NCBI GenBank assembly: GCA_963788085.1
Contig: CAWBFS010000059.1
Location: 11,703-75,702 of the forward strand
From: AP-15 sp963788085
Lineage (GTDB): Bacteria; Pseudomonadota; Alphaproteobacteria; ATCC43930; CGMCC-115725
Direction: 5' to 3'
DNA: 64,000 nucleotides
The notes beneath the pieces were generated by a model. It saw only the letters and a program-made list of their open reading frames with translations. It searched no databases and was not told the origin of the DNA. The position numbers and the translations under genes were made by a program. Shown here in pieces: positions 18,148 to 25,925 of this stretch. Numbering within the stretch: the stretch's first letter is position 1; each line of letters begins with the position of its first letter.

Positions 18148-18417
18148 CGCGATGCCGAGGAGGTGCTGTGAATTTGTGGACAGTCGGCTGCGCCGATCCC
18201 CGCCTGACCGCGCAAGCGCGGTCCCCTATGGACAAGCCGGGGAAAACGCTACGCGTTTCCCCCACCTTGCCCACAGGTCGGCGGCTGCCCACAAGCTTCA
18301 CAGCACCCCGCAACAACACAGGATCAATTTGATTTCGGGGAATGGTGAAACCAGCAGCCGGCTATCAGCCTTAGCTTATTCTCCCCGGAAGCTGTCCAAA
18401 CGACCGGCACCGTCGCA

Positions 18418-19785
18418 GAAGTGCTTGCAGAGGTAAAACGGATGCAGGCCGGAGAATCATTCGGGCCGCTAGTGCTCGCAAATCGGTATGATGCTATCGA
18501 TCTGCCTGGGCGATCTTGCCAATTTTTGGTCATGGCGGGCCTCCCGCGAGGTACGAGCGACTACGATGTATACCGCGCGATTGTGTTAGCAGACGGCGCT
18601 GTTAATTCTCTTCTGGCCCAACGCATCGAACAAGGGATCGGCAGAGGAACGCGTGGTGCGGGTGATTTCTGCGCGGTTATTTTGATGGGCAACGATCTGG
18701 TCGCATGGATCGGTCGAACCGCAAATCTGCAAATCCTTACGTCAAGCACCCGAGTACAACTGGATATTGGTCGTGACATCAGCCGACATGTGAAGACCGT
18801 CAAAGAATTTGAGGAAACGCTGCTCAAATGCTTAAATCGTGATGCAGCGTGGATCAAATACCATGCCGAACAGCTTGCAACGGGAGCCGAACCTGCTCCT
18901 GTAGATAAAAATGCCCTCAAGATGGCGGCCAAAGAACGCCGTGCATTTCGACTGTACACGTTAGGCCACTACGAAAAAGCCCTCGCAGAAATAGATGAGC
19001 TGCGGACTACCACAACAGATACTCGGCTCCAGGGGTGGCTCCTTGGCTTGATGGCTAGAATAGCGCATCATTCAGGGGATGCGACGAATGGACAGCGGTA
19101 TCAAACGTCAGCATTTGCCACTAACCGCAATCTGCTGCCGCCGCTGACGCGCCCGCCCTATGTGCCCATCACTCCACCAGGGAGCCAGTCGAAAGCCATC
19201 GTCGCTCGGCTCCTTGGGTACGCGCGCCGCCGCGCCATTCTGGCGGATTTCGATGAGGCAGTATCAGGCCTCGTAGCGGAAGCATCATCGGACAGATTTG
19301 AGCAATCGCTTGCTGATCTCGGTAGCTACCTTGGCTTGCCGACACAGCGTCCTGATAACGAGTTCAAAGTCGGCCCGGACGTACTGTGGATCATTCCCGG
19401 CCCGAATGATTGGGTGATCGAAGCCAAGAGCCGAAAAGACGCCGATAATCCTCTGTATAAGAAGGATCACGCCCAACTTCTGGAAGCGGAGCAATGGTTC
19501 AAACAGACCTATCCAGGTCGTGCTTCCCTTCGCGTCTCGGCCTTGCGCGAAGCCGTAGCGGAGCAGAAGGCGTCACCTGCTGGGACTATGGCGCTCCGTC
19601 TCGACGCTCTCGCGCAATTGTCAGGGGCGCTGCGTAGGGTGTTGGCAGCTCTTGCTGGAGCAGAAGGAGATGCCGCTGCTCTAGAGCATCATTGTGAGAC
19701 GCTTTTCAATAAGGAGGGACTAACTTCGGCTAAGCTGGCGACGACATTTTTAGTCCCCTTTGTTCAAAAGGCAGGCGTGGACTAA
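18418..19785 (+). pseudogene. SF2 helicase/nuclease gene, segment 3 of 3 (motif VI and PD-(D/E)XK nuclease)
   Basis: 3' piece, joined after dropping one GAAG. It holds motif VI as EQGIGRGTR, followed by a helical linker with a TPR-like repeat region. The C-terminal domain has the signature of a restriction-endonuclease-like fold: Asp690 in GPDVLW, then Glu704 and Lys706 in IEAKS, with a downstream QLLEAEQW helix (numbering of the 824-residue joined product). The gene ends with TAA at 19783-19785. Translated alone this piece (GTG at 18421) would give a 454-residue protein with the nuclease domain but no ATPase site, which could be expressed from the IS outward-facing end. Confidence 0.8.
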
Positions 19786-20079
19786 TACTCATCCTGGAAG
19801 AGGCGTATCACCTCTTGCACAAAGCCGCTGGCTCGGCGGGTAGCTGGTAGGACGGGGAGCTAAAGGCGCTGTTGTTTGACTTCTGTTCGTAACGGCTATC
19901 GCTTTTGGCAGGAGAACTTCGCCACCAGCAGCGGCCTCGGGAGGAAGTGAAGTGATCGGTCTGCGAAGGGCCGCTTATGGGGCTACCCCGTCGTTGGCTC
20001 ATCAGACCTGAAAGGCCGGAATCCACCGATTTCGACCGTTCAATTCACCTTATCGCGAAGGACGGCGTTCGGTTTAGCT
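19786..20079. other. Intergenic stretch after the helicase gene
   Basis: No supported gene. The only open frames are antisense or out-of-frame noise. I see no repeat or terminator I would defend. Confidence 0.45.
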
Positions 20080-20384
20080 TTAGCGCCGAGGCGACGACGA
20101 CCAGCACCGCTTCTCATGCATCGCGCCGACTGCGATCTCGAAATCGGCGTTCACGACCTCAGCCAGCGGCGCGGCGCGGGTCGGCGCGCGATAGCGGGGC
20201 TCCGGGATCGGCAGACCGTCCTCGCGCGCCACCGCGAGCCAGGCTCTGATCGCCTGTTCGATTTCGGCGAGTGCCTCGTCCGGGGTGTCGCCGAAGGCCG
20301 TACATGATTGCAGATCCGGGCATCGGCGACCCAGGCGGCGTCGGGCTCCGACGAGAACAGTTTGATATGACATTTGGGGATCAT
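20080..20384 (-). pseudogene. hicB: HicB-family antitoxin with a frameshift
   Basis: Read across one missing base the protein is KLFSSEPDAAWVADA, then PDLQSCTAFGDTPDEALAEI, then a helix ending PIPEPRY. This is the HicB partial RNase-H fold (PDLPGC...GDT.EEAL...PIPEP) of type II toxin-antitoxin systems. The shift lies at GATGCCCGGAT near 20325, where one C in a run would restore WVADAPDLQSC. A 62-codon frame upstream ends in an ATGA overlap with this start, but I cannot recognise HicA in it. So this is either an orphan HicB-like regulator or half of a broken module beside the IS-disrupted helicase gene. Confidence 0.68.
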
Positions 20385-20745
20385 TGTCGGTGCTCGATCG
20401 TCAGATTGCGCAGATCACCGGAGCTGTCGCCACTTGACGAGAACGTATCATGAACCAATAGTATCGGTTCGCCCGTACCGGAGCCCCACCGATGCCGGAA
20501 ACCGATGCCGGTCCACTTTCGCCCACCTGTTATCACCTGTTTCCTGAGCCCGGAATCCAGGAATCGCAACGACTTGGTCCTGATCCATTTTTGCTTCGAG
20601 CGATGCGCACGGTCGCAACCAACGCGGTCGGCCGGGTCAAGGAGGTGAGATGCGGTTAGCTGTAATTCGCTGCAGATAACAGCAATAACCGCCCTCCACG
20701 CCGGGAAATCCTCGGGCTAGACCGGGGCGTCGTGGCTCGACGGCT
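20385..20745. other. Intergenic stretch without a recognised gene
   Basis: It contains a minus-strand 62-codon frame (20381-20569) whose TGA overlaps the hicB ATG. That would be the expected position for a HicA toxin, but the residues do not resemble HicA. Nothing else can be supported. Confidence 0.4.
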
Positions 20746-20914
20746 TCAGGGCTTGTGCCGGCAGCGTGCCGATGTTCGGGTCGATCATGCTCAGTGGCAC
20801 ATTGGCGCTCCTGCCGTCGATTGATGCAGGTATTGCTGAACTATCCGGAATGAACATCGCCAGCATCGTGCCGAAGCCGCGCGGCGCCATCATCCACCCG
20901 GCGTCGACCACCGG
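20746..20914. pseudogene. Rearranged fragment of a DHA2 MFS exporter, with an internal inversion
   Basis: Bases 20746-20852 on the plus strand match the exporter at about 13201-13296 (GTLALLPS and the TTGATGCAGGTATTGCTGAA stretch). The next bases, 20853-20914, match 13307-13360 but on the minus strand, encoding DAGWMMAPRGFGTMLAMF. The two halves are adjacent in the parent gene, so the second half has been inverted in place. The similarity is high but not identical, implying a paralogue and not a fresh copy. Confidence 0.75.
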
Positions 20915-21151
20915 AGCCTGCGCCGGCCGTCGCTGTCTCCGACGTGCTCCACCCCCGATATCGCTTACTCGGAGAGCTTGGTAGTACAACAGCGCTGCGG
21001 TTTCGATATTCGCTTTCGCAGGGTTGACGATCGATGCCGGTAGACCGACGGGGTCGCCGCTCCCCCGATTTCCGCTGGTTGACCTTGCGATGCGGTTCTG
21101 TTAGGCATGCGGCGATGCATTGCCGGCGCTACGAGCTTCGACTTAGCCGCT

Positions 21152-21171
21152 CGGCGTCCTAAGGGACGCCG
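21152..21171. terminator. Perfect short hairpin upstream of leuA
   Basis: CGGCGTCC, a TAAG loop, then GGACGCCG: a perfect 8-bp stem with a tetraloop. No U-tract follows, so it is at best a weak terminator or RNA structure in the roughly 490-base region before leuA. Confidence 0.35.
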
Positions 21172-21365
21172 AGCCGCCGTCGTTGCCCGTCCCCAGCTTG
21201 GGAATTTTCGCGCTTGCTATTGCTGATGTCTCTTCTCAATTCAAACGAAAATCTACCTCTTACGGCGGTTTCCCCGGCGGATGCGGAGCCGCGTTTCGGT
21301 CGCCGACTTAGCACCGGCTGGTGGCTTTGACGCCAGCCACGATCCCTCCCGACTTCAACAACCGA

Positions 21366-21384
21366 ACCGCCGAATTCGGTGGTG
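21366..21384. promoter_or_regulatory. Inverted repeat just upstream of the leuA ribosome binding site
   Basis: ACCGCCGAATTCGGTGGT is a near-perfect palindrome about 20 bases before the leuA start and just before AGGAG. Its position would suit an operator or a leader-RNA hairpin controlling leuA. I found no leucine-rich leader peptide to support attenuation. Confidence 0.3.
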
Positions 21385-21406
21385 AGCCTGCGACCAGGAG
21401 TTTCCG

Positions 21407-23089
21407 ATGACCAGCATGCCTATCCACAAATACCGTCCCTATCCGACCATCGATCTGGCCGACCGGCGCTGGCCGGCGCAGGTCATCGACCGCGCGCCGC
21501 TGTGGTGCAGCGTCGACCTGCGCGACGGGAACCAAGCGTTGGTCGAGCCGATGGGGCCGGACCGCAAGCGCCGGATGTTCGAGCTCTTGGTGAGGCTCGG
21601 CTTTAAGGAGATCGAAGTCGGCTTTCCTGCGGCATCGGAGACCGACTTTGGATTTATTCGCGAGCTGATCGAGCAGCGGCTGGTCCCCGATGATGTGACG
21701 ATCCAGGTGCTGACCCAAGCCCGGCCCGAGCTGATCAAGCGCAGCTTCGAATCGATCCGCGGCGCCCGCCGCGCCATCATGCATCTCTACAACTCGACTT
21801 CCACCCTGCAGCGCCGCGTCGTCTTCGGCCTGGACAAACCGGGGATCGTCGACATCGCGGTGACGGGCGCCAAGCTCATTCGCGAGCTCGCCGAGTCAAT
21901 GCCGGAGAGTGAGATCATCTATCAGTATTCGCCGGAGAGCTTTACCGGGACCGAGCTCGACTTTGCGGTCGAGATCTGCGAGGCGGTAATGGACGTGTGG
22001 CGGCCGACACCGGACAAGAAAACAATCCTCAATCTCCCGGCCACCGTCGAGATGGCGAGCCCGAACATCTATGCCGATCAGATCGAGTGGTTCGGCCGCA
22101 ACATCCGCGACCGCGAGGCGATCACCCTTAGCGTGCATCCGCACAACGATCGCGGCACCGCTGTCGCGGCCACCGAGCTTGCGGTAATGGCGGGGGCTGA
22201 GCGGGTCGAAGGCACGCTCTTCGGCAATGGCGAGCGCACCGGCAATGTCGATATCGTCACCCTGGCGCTCAATCTGTTCAGCCAGGGGATCGATCCGGGG
22301 CTCGTGATCACCGACATCGACGAGATCGTCCGCACCGTCGAGCACTGCAATCAGCTTCCGGTGCATCCACGGCACCCCTATGCCGGCGAGCTCGTCTACA
22401 CCGCTTTCTCGGGCTCGCATCAGGACGCGATCAAAAAAGGCTTCGAGGCGCTCGCCAAGCGCAACGACCCGTTGTGGGAAGTGCCGTATCTGCCGATCGA
22501 CCCGAAGGATCTGGGCCGCACCTACGAGGCGGTGATCCGGGTCAACAGCCAGTCCGGCAAGGGCGGCGTCGCCTATGTCCTGAAGGCCGATTACGGGCTC
22601 GATCTGCCGCGCGGGCTGCAGATCGAGTTCAGCAAGCGCGTGCAGGAAGTGACCGACCGAACCGGAAAGGAGGTGACGAGCGCCGGGATCTGGTCGCTGT
22701 TCGAAGAGACGTATCTCAGGCGCGACGGGATCCGACTGGCCGATTACAGCATTTTTCCCGAGCCGCGCGCCCCGGAGCGCCGCCGCATCGCGGCGACGGT
22801 CGTAATCAATGGCGAGGAACGGCGGATCGAAGGTGTCGGCAACGGCCCGATCGCGGCGTTCGTCGACGCCCTGCAACGCGAATGCGACATCGAGCTGACG
22901 GTCGTCGACTATCGCGAGCACGCGATCGGCGCGGGGGCCGATGCGCAGGCCACGGCCTACGTTCAGGTCCGCGATTCCGGCGACGCGACACTCTACGGCG
23001 TCGGCATCGACGGCAACATCGTGACTGCTTCCCTGAAGGCCGTAGCGAGCGCCGCGACCCGCGTCTCACAACGTCCGAACGAGCGATAG
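21407..23089 (+). CDS. leuA: 2-isopropylmalate synthase (long LeuA type)
   Basis: A 560-residue enzyme catalysing the first committed step of leucine biosynthesis: acetyl-CoA plus 3-methyl-2-oxobutanoate gives 2-isopropylmalate. The N-terminal TIM barrel has APLWCSVDLRDGNQAL (29-44), HPHNDRGTA with the metal-binding His pair, and LFGNGERTGN. A C-terminal LeuA dimer domain (IEGVGNGPIAAFVDAL) normally binds leucine for feedback inhibition. The opening KYRPYPTIDLADRRWP marks the longer subtype. AGGAG precedes the ATG. The Gfo/Idh gene follows after 26 bases and may be co-transcribed. Confidence 0.95.
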   Translation: MTSMPIHKYRPYPTIDLADRRWPAQVIDRAPLWCSVDLRDGNQALVEPMGPDRKRRMFELLVRLGFKEIEVGFPAASETDFGFIRELIEQRLVPDDVTIQVLTQARPELIKRSFESIRGARRAIMHLYNSTSTLQRRVVFGLDKPGIVDIAVTGAKLIRELAESMPESEIIYQYSPESFTGTELDFAVEICEAVMDVWRPTPDKKTILNLPATVEMASPNIYADQIEWFGRNIRDREAITLSVHPHNDRGTAVAATELAVMAGAERVEGTLFGNGERTGNVDIVTLALNLFSQGIDPGLVITDIDEIVRTVEHCNQLPVHPRHPYAGELVYTAFSGSHQDAIKKGFEALAKRNDPLWEVPYLPIDPKDLGRTYEAVIRVNSQSGKGGVAYVLKADYGLDLPRGLQIEFSKRVQEVTDRTGKEVTSAGIWSLFEETYLRRDGIRLADYSIFPEPRAPERRRIAATVVINGEERRIEGVGNGPIAAFVDALQRECDIELTVVDYREHAIGAGADAQATAYVQVRDSGDATLYGVGIDGNIVTASLKAVASAATRVSQRPNER

Positions 23090-23115
23090 CGGCGCCGCTA
23101 GCCTCGCTCCGACGT

Positions 23116-24261
23116 ATGGGCGAACGCACGATCGGCGTCCTTATCGAGGGCGCGACAGGCCGGCTCGGCACGACGCAGCATTTGCGCTCGCTGATGGCAA
23201 TCCGGAGCGAGGGTGGGTTGCCGCTCGCCAACGGCGACCGCCTCGTGCCCGAGCCGGTATTGCTCGGGCGCAACGCGGCAAAGCTCGCGGCTCTGGCGGC
23301 GAGTGGCGGCCTCAAATGGAGCACCGATCGCGACGCCTGCCTAGCCGACCCCGAGATCGCGGTCTATTTCGACGCGAGCGCGACCGGCGGCCGCCCGGCG
23401 CGTGCCGCGGCGGCGCTCGACGCCGGCAAGCACGTCTATGTCGAAAAGCCGCTGGCCGAGACACTCACGGGTGCCCTGGATCTGGCGCGCCTCGCCGAGC
23501 GCGCCGGCCTCAAAAACGGTGTCGTGCAGGACAAATTGTTCCTGCCCGGGCTCACCAAATTGCGCAAGCTCTACGAGACCGATTTCTTCGGCCGGGTGCT
23601 GTCGATCCGGCTCGATTTCGGCTGGTGGGTGTTCGACGGCACGCCCTACCCGGCGCAGCGGCCGAGCTGGAATTATCGAAAGGCCACCGGCGGCGGGCTG
23701 ATCCTCGATATGTTCGCGCATTGGCGCTACATTTTCGATCGCCTGCTGGGCGAAATCACAGCGGTGTCGTGCCGCGCCATCACGGCGCTGCCCGAGCGCC
23801 GCGACGAGACCGGCAATCCTTACCCGGTCGATGTCGAGGATACGGCCTTCGCAATCTTCGAGCTGGCGGGCGGGGTTGTGGCGCAGGTCGGCTCTTCCTG
23901 GGCGAGCCGGGTCAAGCGCGACGATCTCTTGCAGATACAGGTGGACGGGACCCGAGGGTCGGCGGTATGCGGGCTGCAACGCTGCTTCGTGCAGCCGCTG
24001 GTTGCTACACCAAAGCCGTTCTTCGATCCGGAACGCCCCCAGCCGATGATCTTCGACGAGCAATGGCAGGAGATGCCGGACATCGAGCCGGTGCGCAATG
24101 GTTATCGCGCCGGCTGGGAGCTGTTCCTCCGGCACGTCGCCGAAGACGCGCCGTTCCCGTCGCCATTTCTGGAAGGCGCCAAAAGCGTCCAGCTCGCCGA
24201 GGCCTGCTATCAGAGCAATCGCGAGCGGCGCTGGATCGATCTGCCGCCGCTGACATTGTGA
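23116..24261 (+). CDS. Gfo/Idh/MocA-family NAD(P)-dependent oxidoreductase
   Basis: A 381-residue Rossmann-fold oxidoreductase. Its first strand reads GVLIEGATGRLGTTQH, an unusual GATGRLG in place of the common G.G..G. The family signature is VYVEKPLAETLTGA. The C-terminal sheet domain includes SWNYRKATGGGLILDMFAHW, which carries the expected catalytic/structural His. Relatives dehydrogenate or isomerise sugars, inositols and polyols; the substrate is unknown. It lies between leuA (26 bases) and the TRAP transporter (about 60 bases), suggesting it acts on whatever the transporter imports. The ATG at 23116 follows no strong ribosome site. Confidence 0.83.
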   Translation: MGERTIGVLIEGATGRLGTTQHLRSLMAIRSEGGLPLANGDRLVPEPVLLGRNAAKLAALAASGGLKWSTDRDACLADPEIAVYFDASATGGRPARAAAALDAGKHVYVEKPLAETLTGALDLARLAERAGLKNGVVQDKLFLPGLTKLRKLYETDFFGRVLSIRLDFGWWVFDGTPYPAQRPSWNYRKATGGGLILDMFAHWRYIFDRLLGEITAVSCRAITALPERRDETGNPYPVDVEDTAFAIFELAGGVVAQVGSSWASRVKRDDLLQIQVDGTRGSAVCGLQRCFVQPLVATPKPFFDPERPQPMIFDEQWQEMPDIEPVRNGYRAGWELFLRHVAEDAPFPSPFLEGAKSVQLAEACYQSNRERRWIDLPPLTL

Positions 24262-24322
24262 GACAGGAGCAGCCTGCTATACTTGCCCAACTTCGCGAGC
24301 AATATGAACGGGAGGGACGTCC

Positions 24323-25344
24323 GTGATCCGTAATTCGCCCAGAACCACTCGCCGCCGAGTGCTGCAACGGGCAGCTGGTGGGCTTGCGGGCATCCTGGCG
24401 ATCCGAGGCGCACCTGCGTTCTCCCAGACGTCGCCAAAGAAGCTCGTCATGGCCCACATTGTGGCGCCGCCCAAATCTTCCGCCGTCGCCTTTGTAGAGA
24501 TGGCGGACGCCGTCAACAAGCAAGCGAGCAGCGGGCTCGAGATCGAATTTCACGCCGGTACGCTGCTGACCAAAGAGCTTGAGGTCATCAATGCCGTGAA
24601 ATCCGGCAACATCGCGATTGGCGACCCGGGTGGCGCCGCCGCGACGGTGTTCCCGGAGATGGGCGTCTTTCCGTGCCCTATCTCGTCAAGAGCTACGACC
24701 AGGCCTACAAGATGTTCAACGGCGCGATCGGCGAGCGCCTCGATCGGCGGTTTCAGGACAAATACAAGCTCAAGGTCCTGTGCTTTTACGATTACGGCTT
24801 CCGCCATTTCTGGAACAACCGCCGCCCGATTGCCGCGCCCAAGGATCTGCGTGGCCTCAAGCTGCGCGTGCAGCCGGCCAAGGTGTTTGCCGACACGATC
24901 AACGGCCTGGGCGGCGTCGCGGTGCCGATGGCCTGGGGCGAGGTGATCCCGGCCGCGCAGCAGGGCGTCATCGACGGCGCCGATCTGCCGATCGTCAATA
25001 TCCTGGCCCTCAAAGCTTACGAGGTCTCGAAATACTGTTCGATGACCTATCACAATTACGGGCCCACGGCGCTGGTCATCAATCTCGATATCTGGAACGG
25101 CCTCACGCCAGCCCAGCAGAAGCTTCTGCTCGACGCTTCGCGGACGGCGCAGGAGAGGATTCGTGGGTTGACCGAGAGCGTCGATACCGTCGAGAAGGCC
25201 AAAGAGTTGCTCGAGCCAAAGGGGATGACCGTCAATGCCGCCGATGTCGAGGCCTTCCGAAAGATTGCGCAGGAGAAGGTCTGGCCGGCCTATCAGAAGG
25301 AATATTCCGAGATCTGGGACGAGATCGTCGCGACCAAGGTATGA
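24323..25344 (+). pseudogene. dctP: TRAP transporter substrate-binding protein DctP, one frameshift
   Basis: Periplasmic solute receptor of a TRAP system. The N-terminus carries a twin-arginine-like TTRRRVLQ followed by a hydrophobic stretch and a likely cleavage site after APAFSQ. The body has DPGGAAATVFPEMGVF, then after a one-base shift PYLVKSYDQAYKMF and the family core RGLKLRVQPAKVF, IVNILALKAYEV and NLDIWNGLTPAQQ. The shift is at GTCTTTCCG near 24671, where a fourth T would restore the frame. All else is intact and the permease genes are complete, so an assembly error is quite possible. GTG start; TGA at 25342. Confidence 0.85.
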
Positions 25345-25350
25345 GCGCTC

Positions 25351-25923
25351 GTGACTGATCCCGCCCCTTTCTCCGCAAATGGGGCGAGGGAAAAACCCAT
25401 TCAGGAGATCATTCTCCTCCTTCCGAAAATCGTCGTCACCGCGCTGCTCGTGCTCGCGATCGCCGATATGCTGGCGGGCGTTTTCCTGCGCTATGTCATG
25501 GTCGAGATCACCGATTTCCTCGATCTCGAACCGGTCAATTTCTTCTGGGTCGAGGAAGTCGGCGAGTTCAGCCTGACCTGGCTTACGATGATCGGCGCTG
25601 CAATCGGCATTGCGGACCGTATCCATTTCACCTTGCATGTGCTGACCCACCAGCTGCCGGTGCCGGTCCGGCGGGCGATCTATATGATTAATCATCTACT
25701 GATCGCCGGGTTCGGTGGCCTCGCGGCATGGTTCGGGACGAGGCTGGCGATCAGCAATAGTGTGCTGACCTCGCCGGCATTGCAGATAAACCTCGGATGG
25801 GTCTATGCCGCGGTCAGCGTCGGCGGAGCATTGATTGCGATTTATGGACTGGGTCTGGCCTTGGCCGGTCCCAACGCCGCGGATGCCGAAGAGGACGCCG
25901 GGGCCATCGCCGCGGGTGACTGA
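25351..25923 (+). CDS. dctQ: TRAP transporter small permease DctQ
   Basis: A 190-residue inner-membrane protein with four hydrophobic segments (about 22-46, 70-90, 108-128, 150-172). The segment WVEEVGEFSLTWLTMIGAA is the typical DctQ motif of the second helix. With DctM it forms the Na+-driven permease fed by DctP. It starts 6 bases after dctP and ends 2 bases before dctM, a tight operon. Confidence 0.88.
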   Translation: MTDPAPFSANGAREKPIQEIILLLPKIVVTALLVLAIADMLAGVFLRYVMVEITDFLDLEPVNFFWVEEVGEFSLTWLTMIGAAIGIADRIHFTLHVLTHQLPVPVRRAIYMINHLLIAGFGGLAAWFGTRLAISNSVLTSPALQINLGWVYAAVSVGGALIAIYGLGLALAGPNAADAEEDAGAIAAGD

Positions 25924-25925
25924 CC

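Larger units (their letters stand above)
16938..18417 (+). mobile_element. IS3-family insertion sequence, copy 2 (1480 bp, same as copy 1)
   Basis: Same length, termini, orientation and encoded proteins as the copy at 14691-16170; I saw no difference between them. It is flanked by a 4-base duplication GAAG (16934-16937 and 18418-18421), against 3 bases for copy 1. Deleting the element plus one GAAG rejoins TTEE-V-LAEVKRM in frame. The two copies are direct repeats 767 bp apart, so recombination between them would delete the middle segment of the helicase gene. Confidence 0.95.

Noticed and set aside
14691..18417. The two IS copies as the ends of a composite transposon
   Set aside because: Each copy has its own target duplication, and the DNA between them is simply the middle of the interrupted helicase gene.
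20381..20569. HicA toxin in the frame overlapping the hicB start
   Set aside because: The position fits, but the residues lack the HicA double-stranded-RNA-binding-like pattern and the conserved His region.
22474..24261. Gfo/Idh gene starting inside leuA
   Set aside because: The residues before 23116 are an out-of-frame reading of leuA. The Rossmann start GVLIEGATG lies just after the ATG at 23116.
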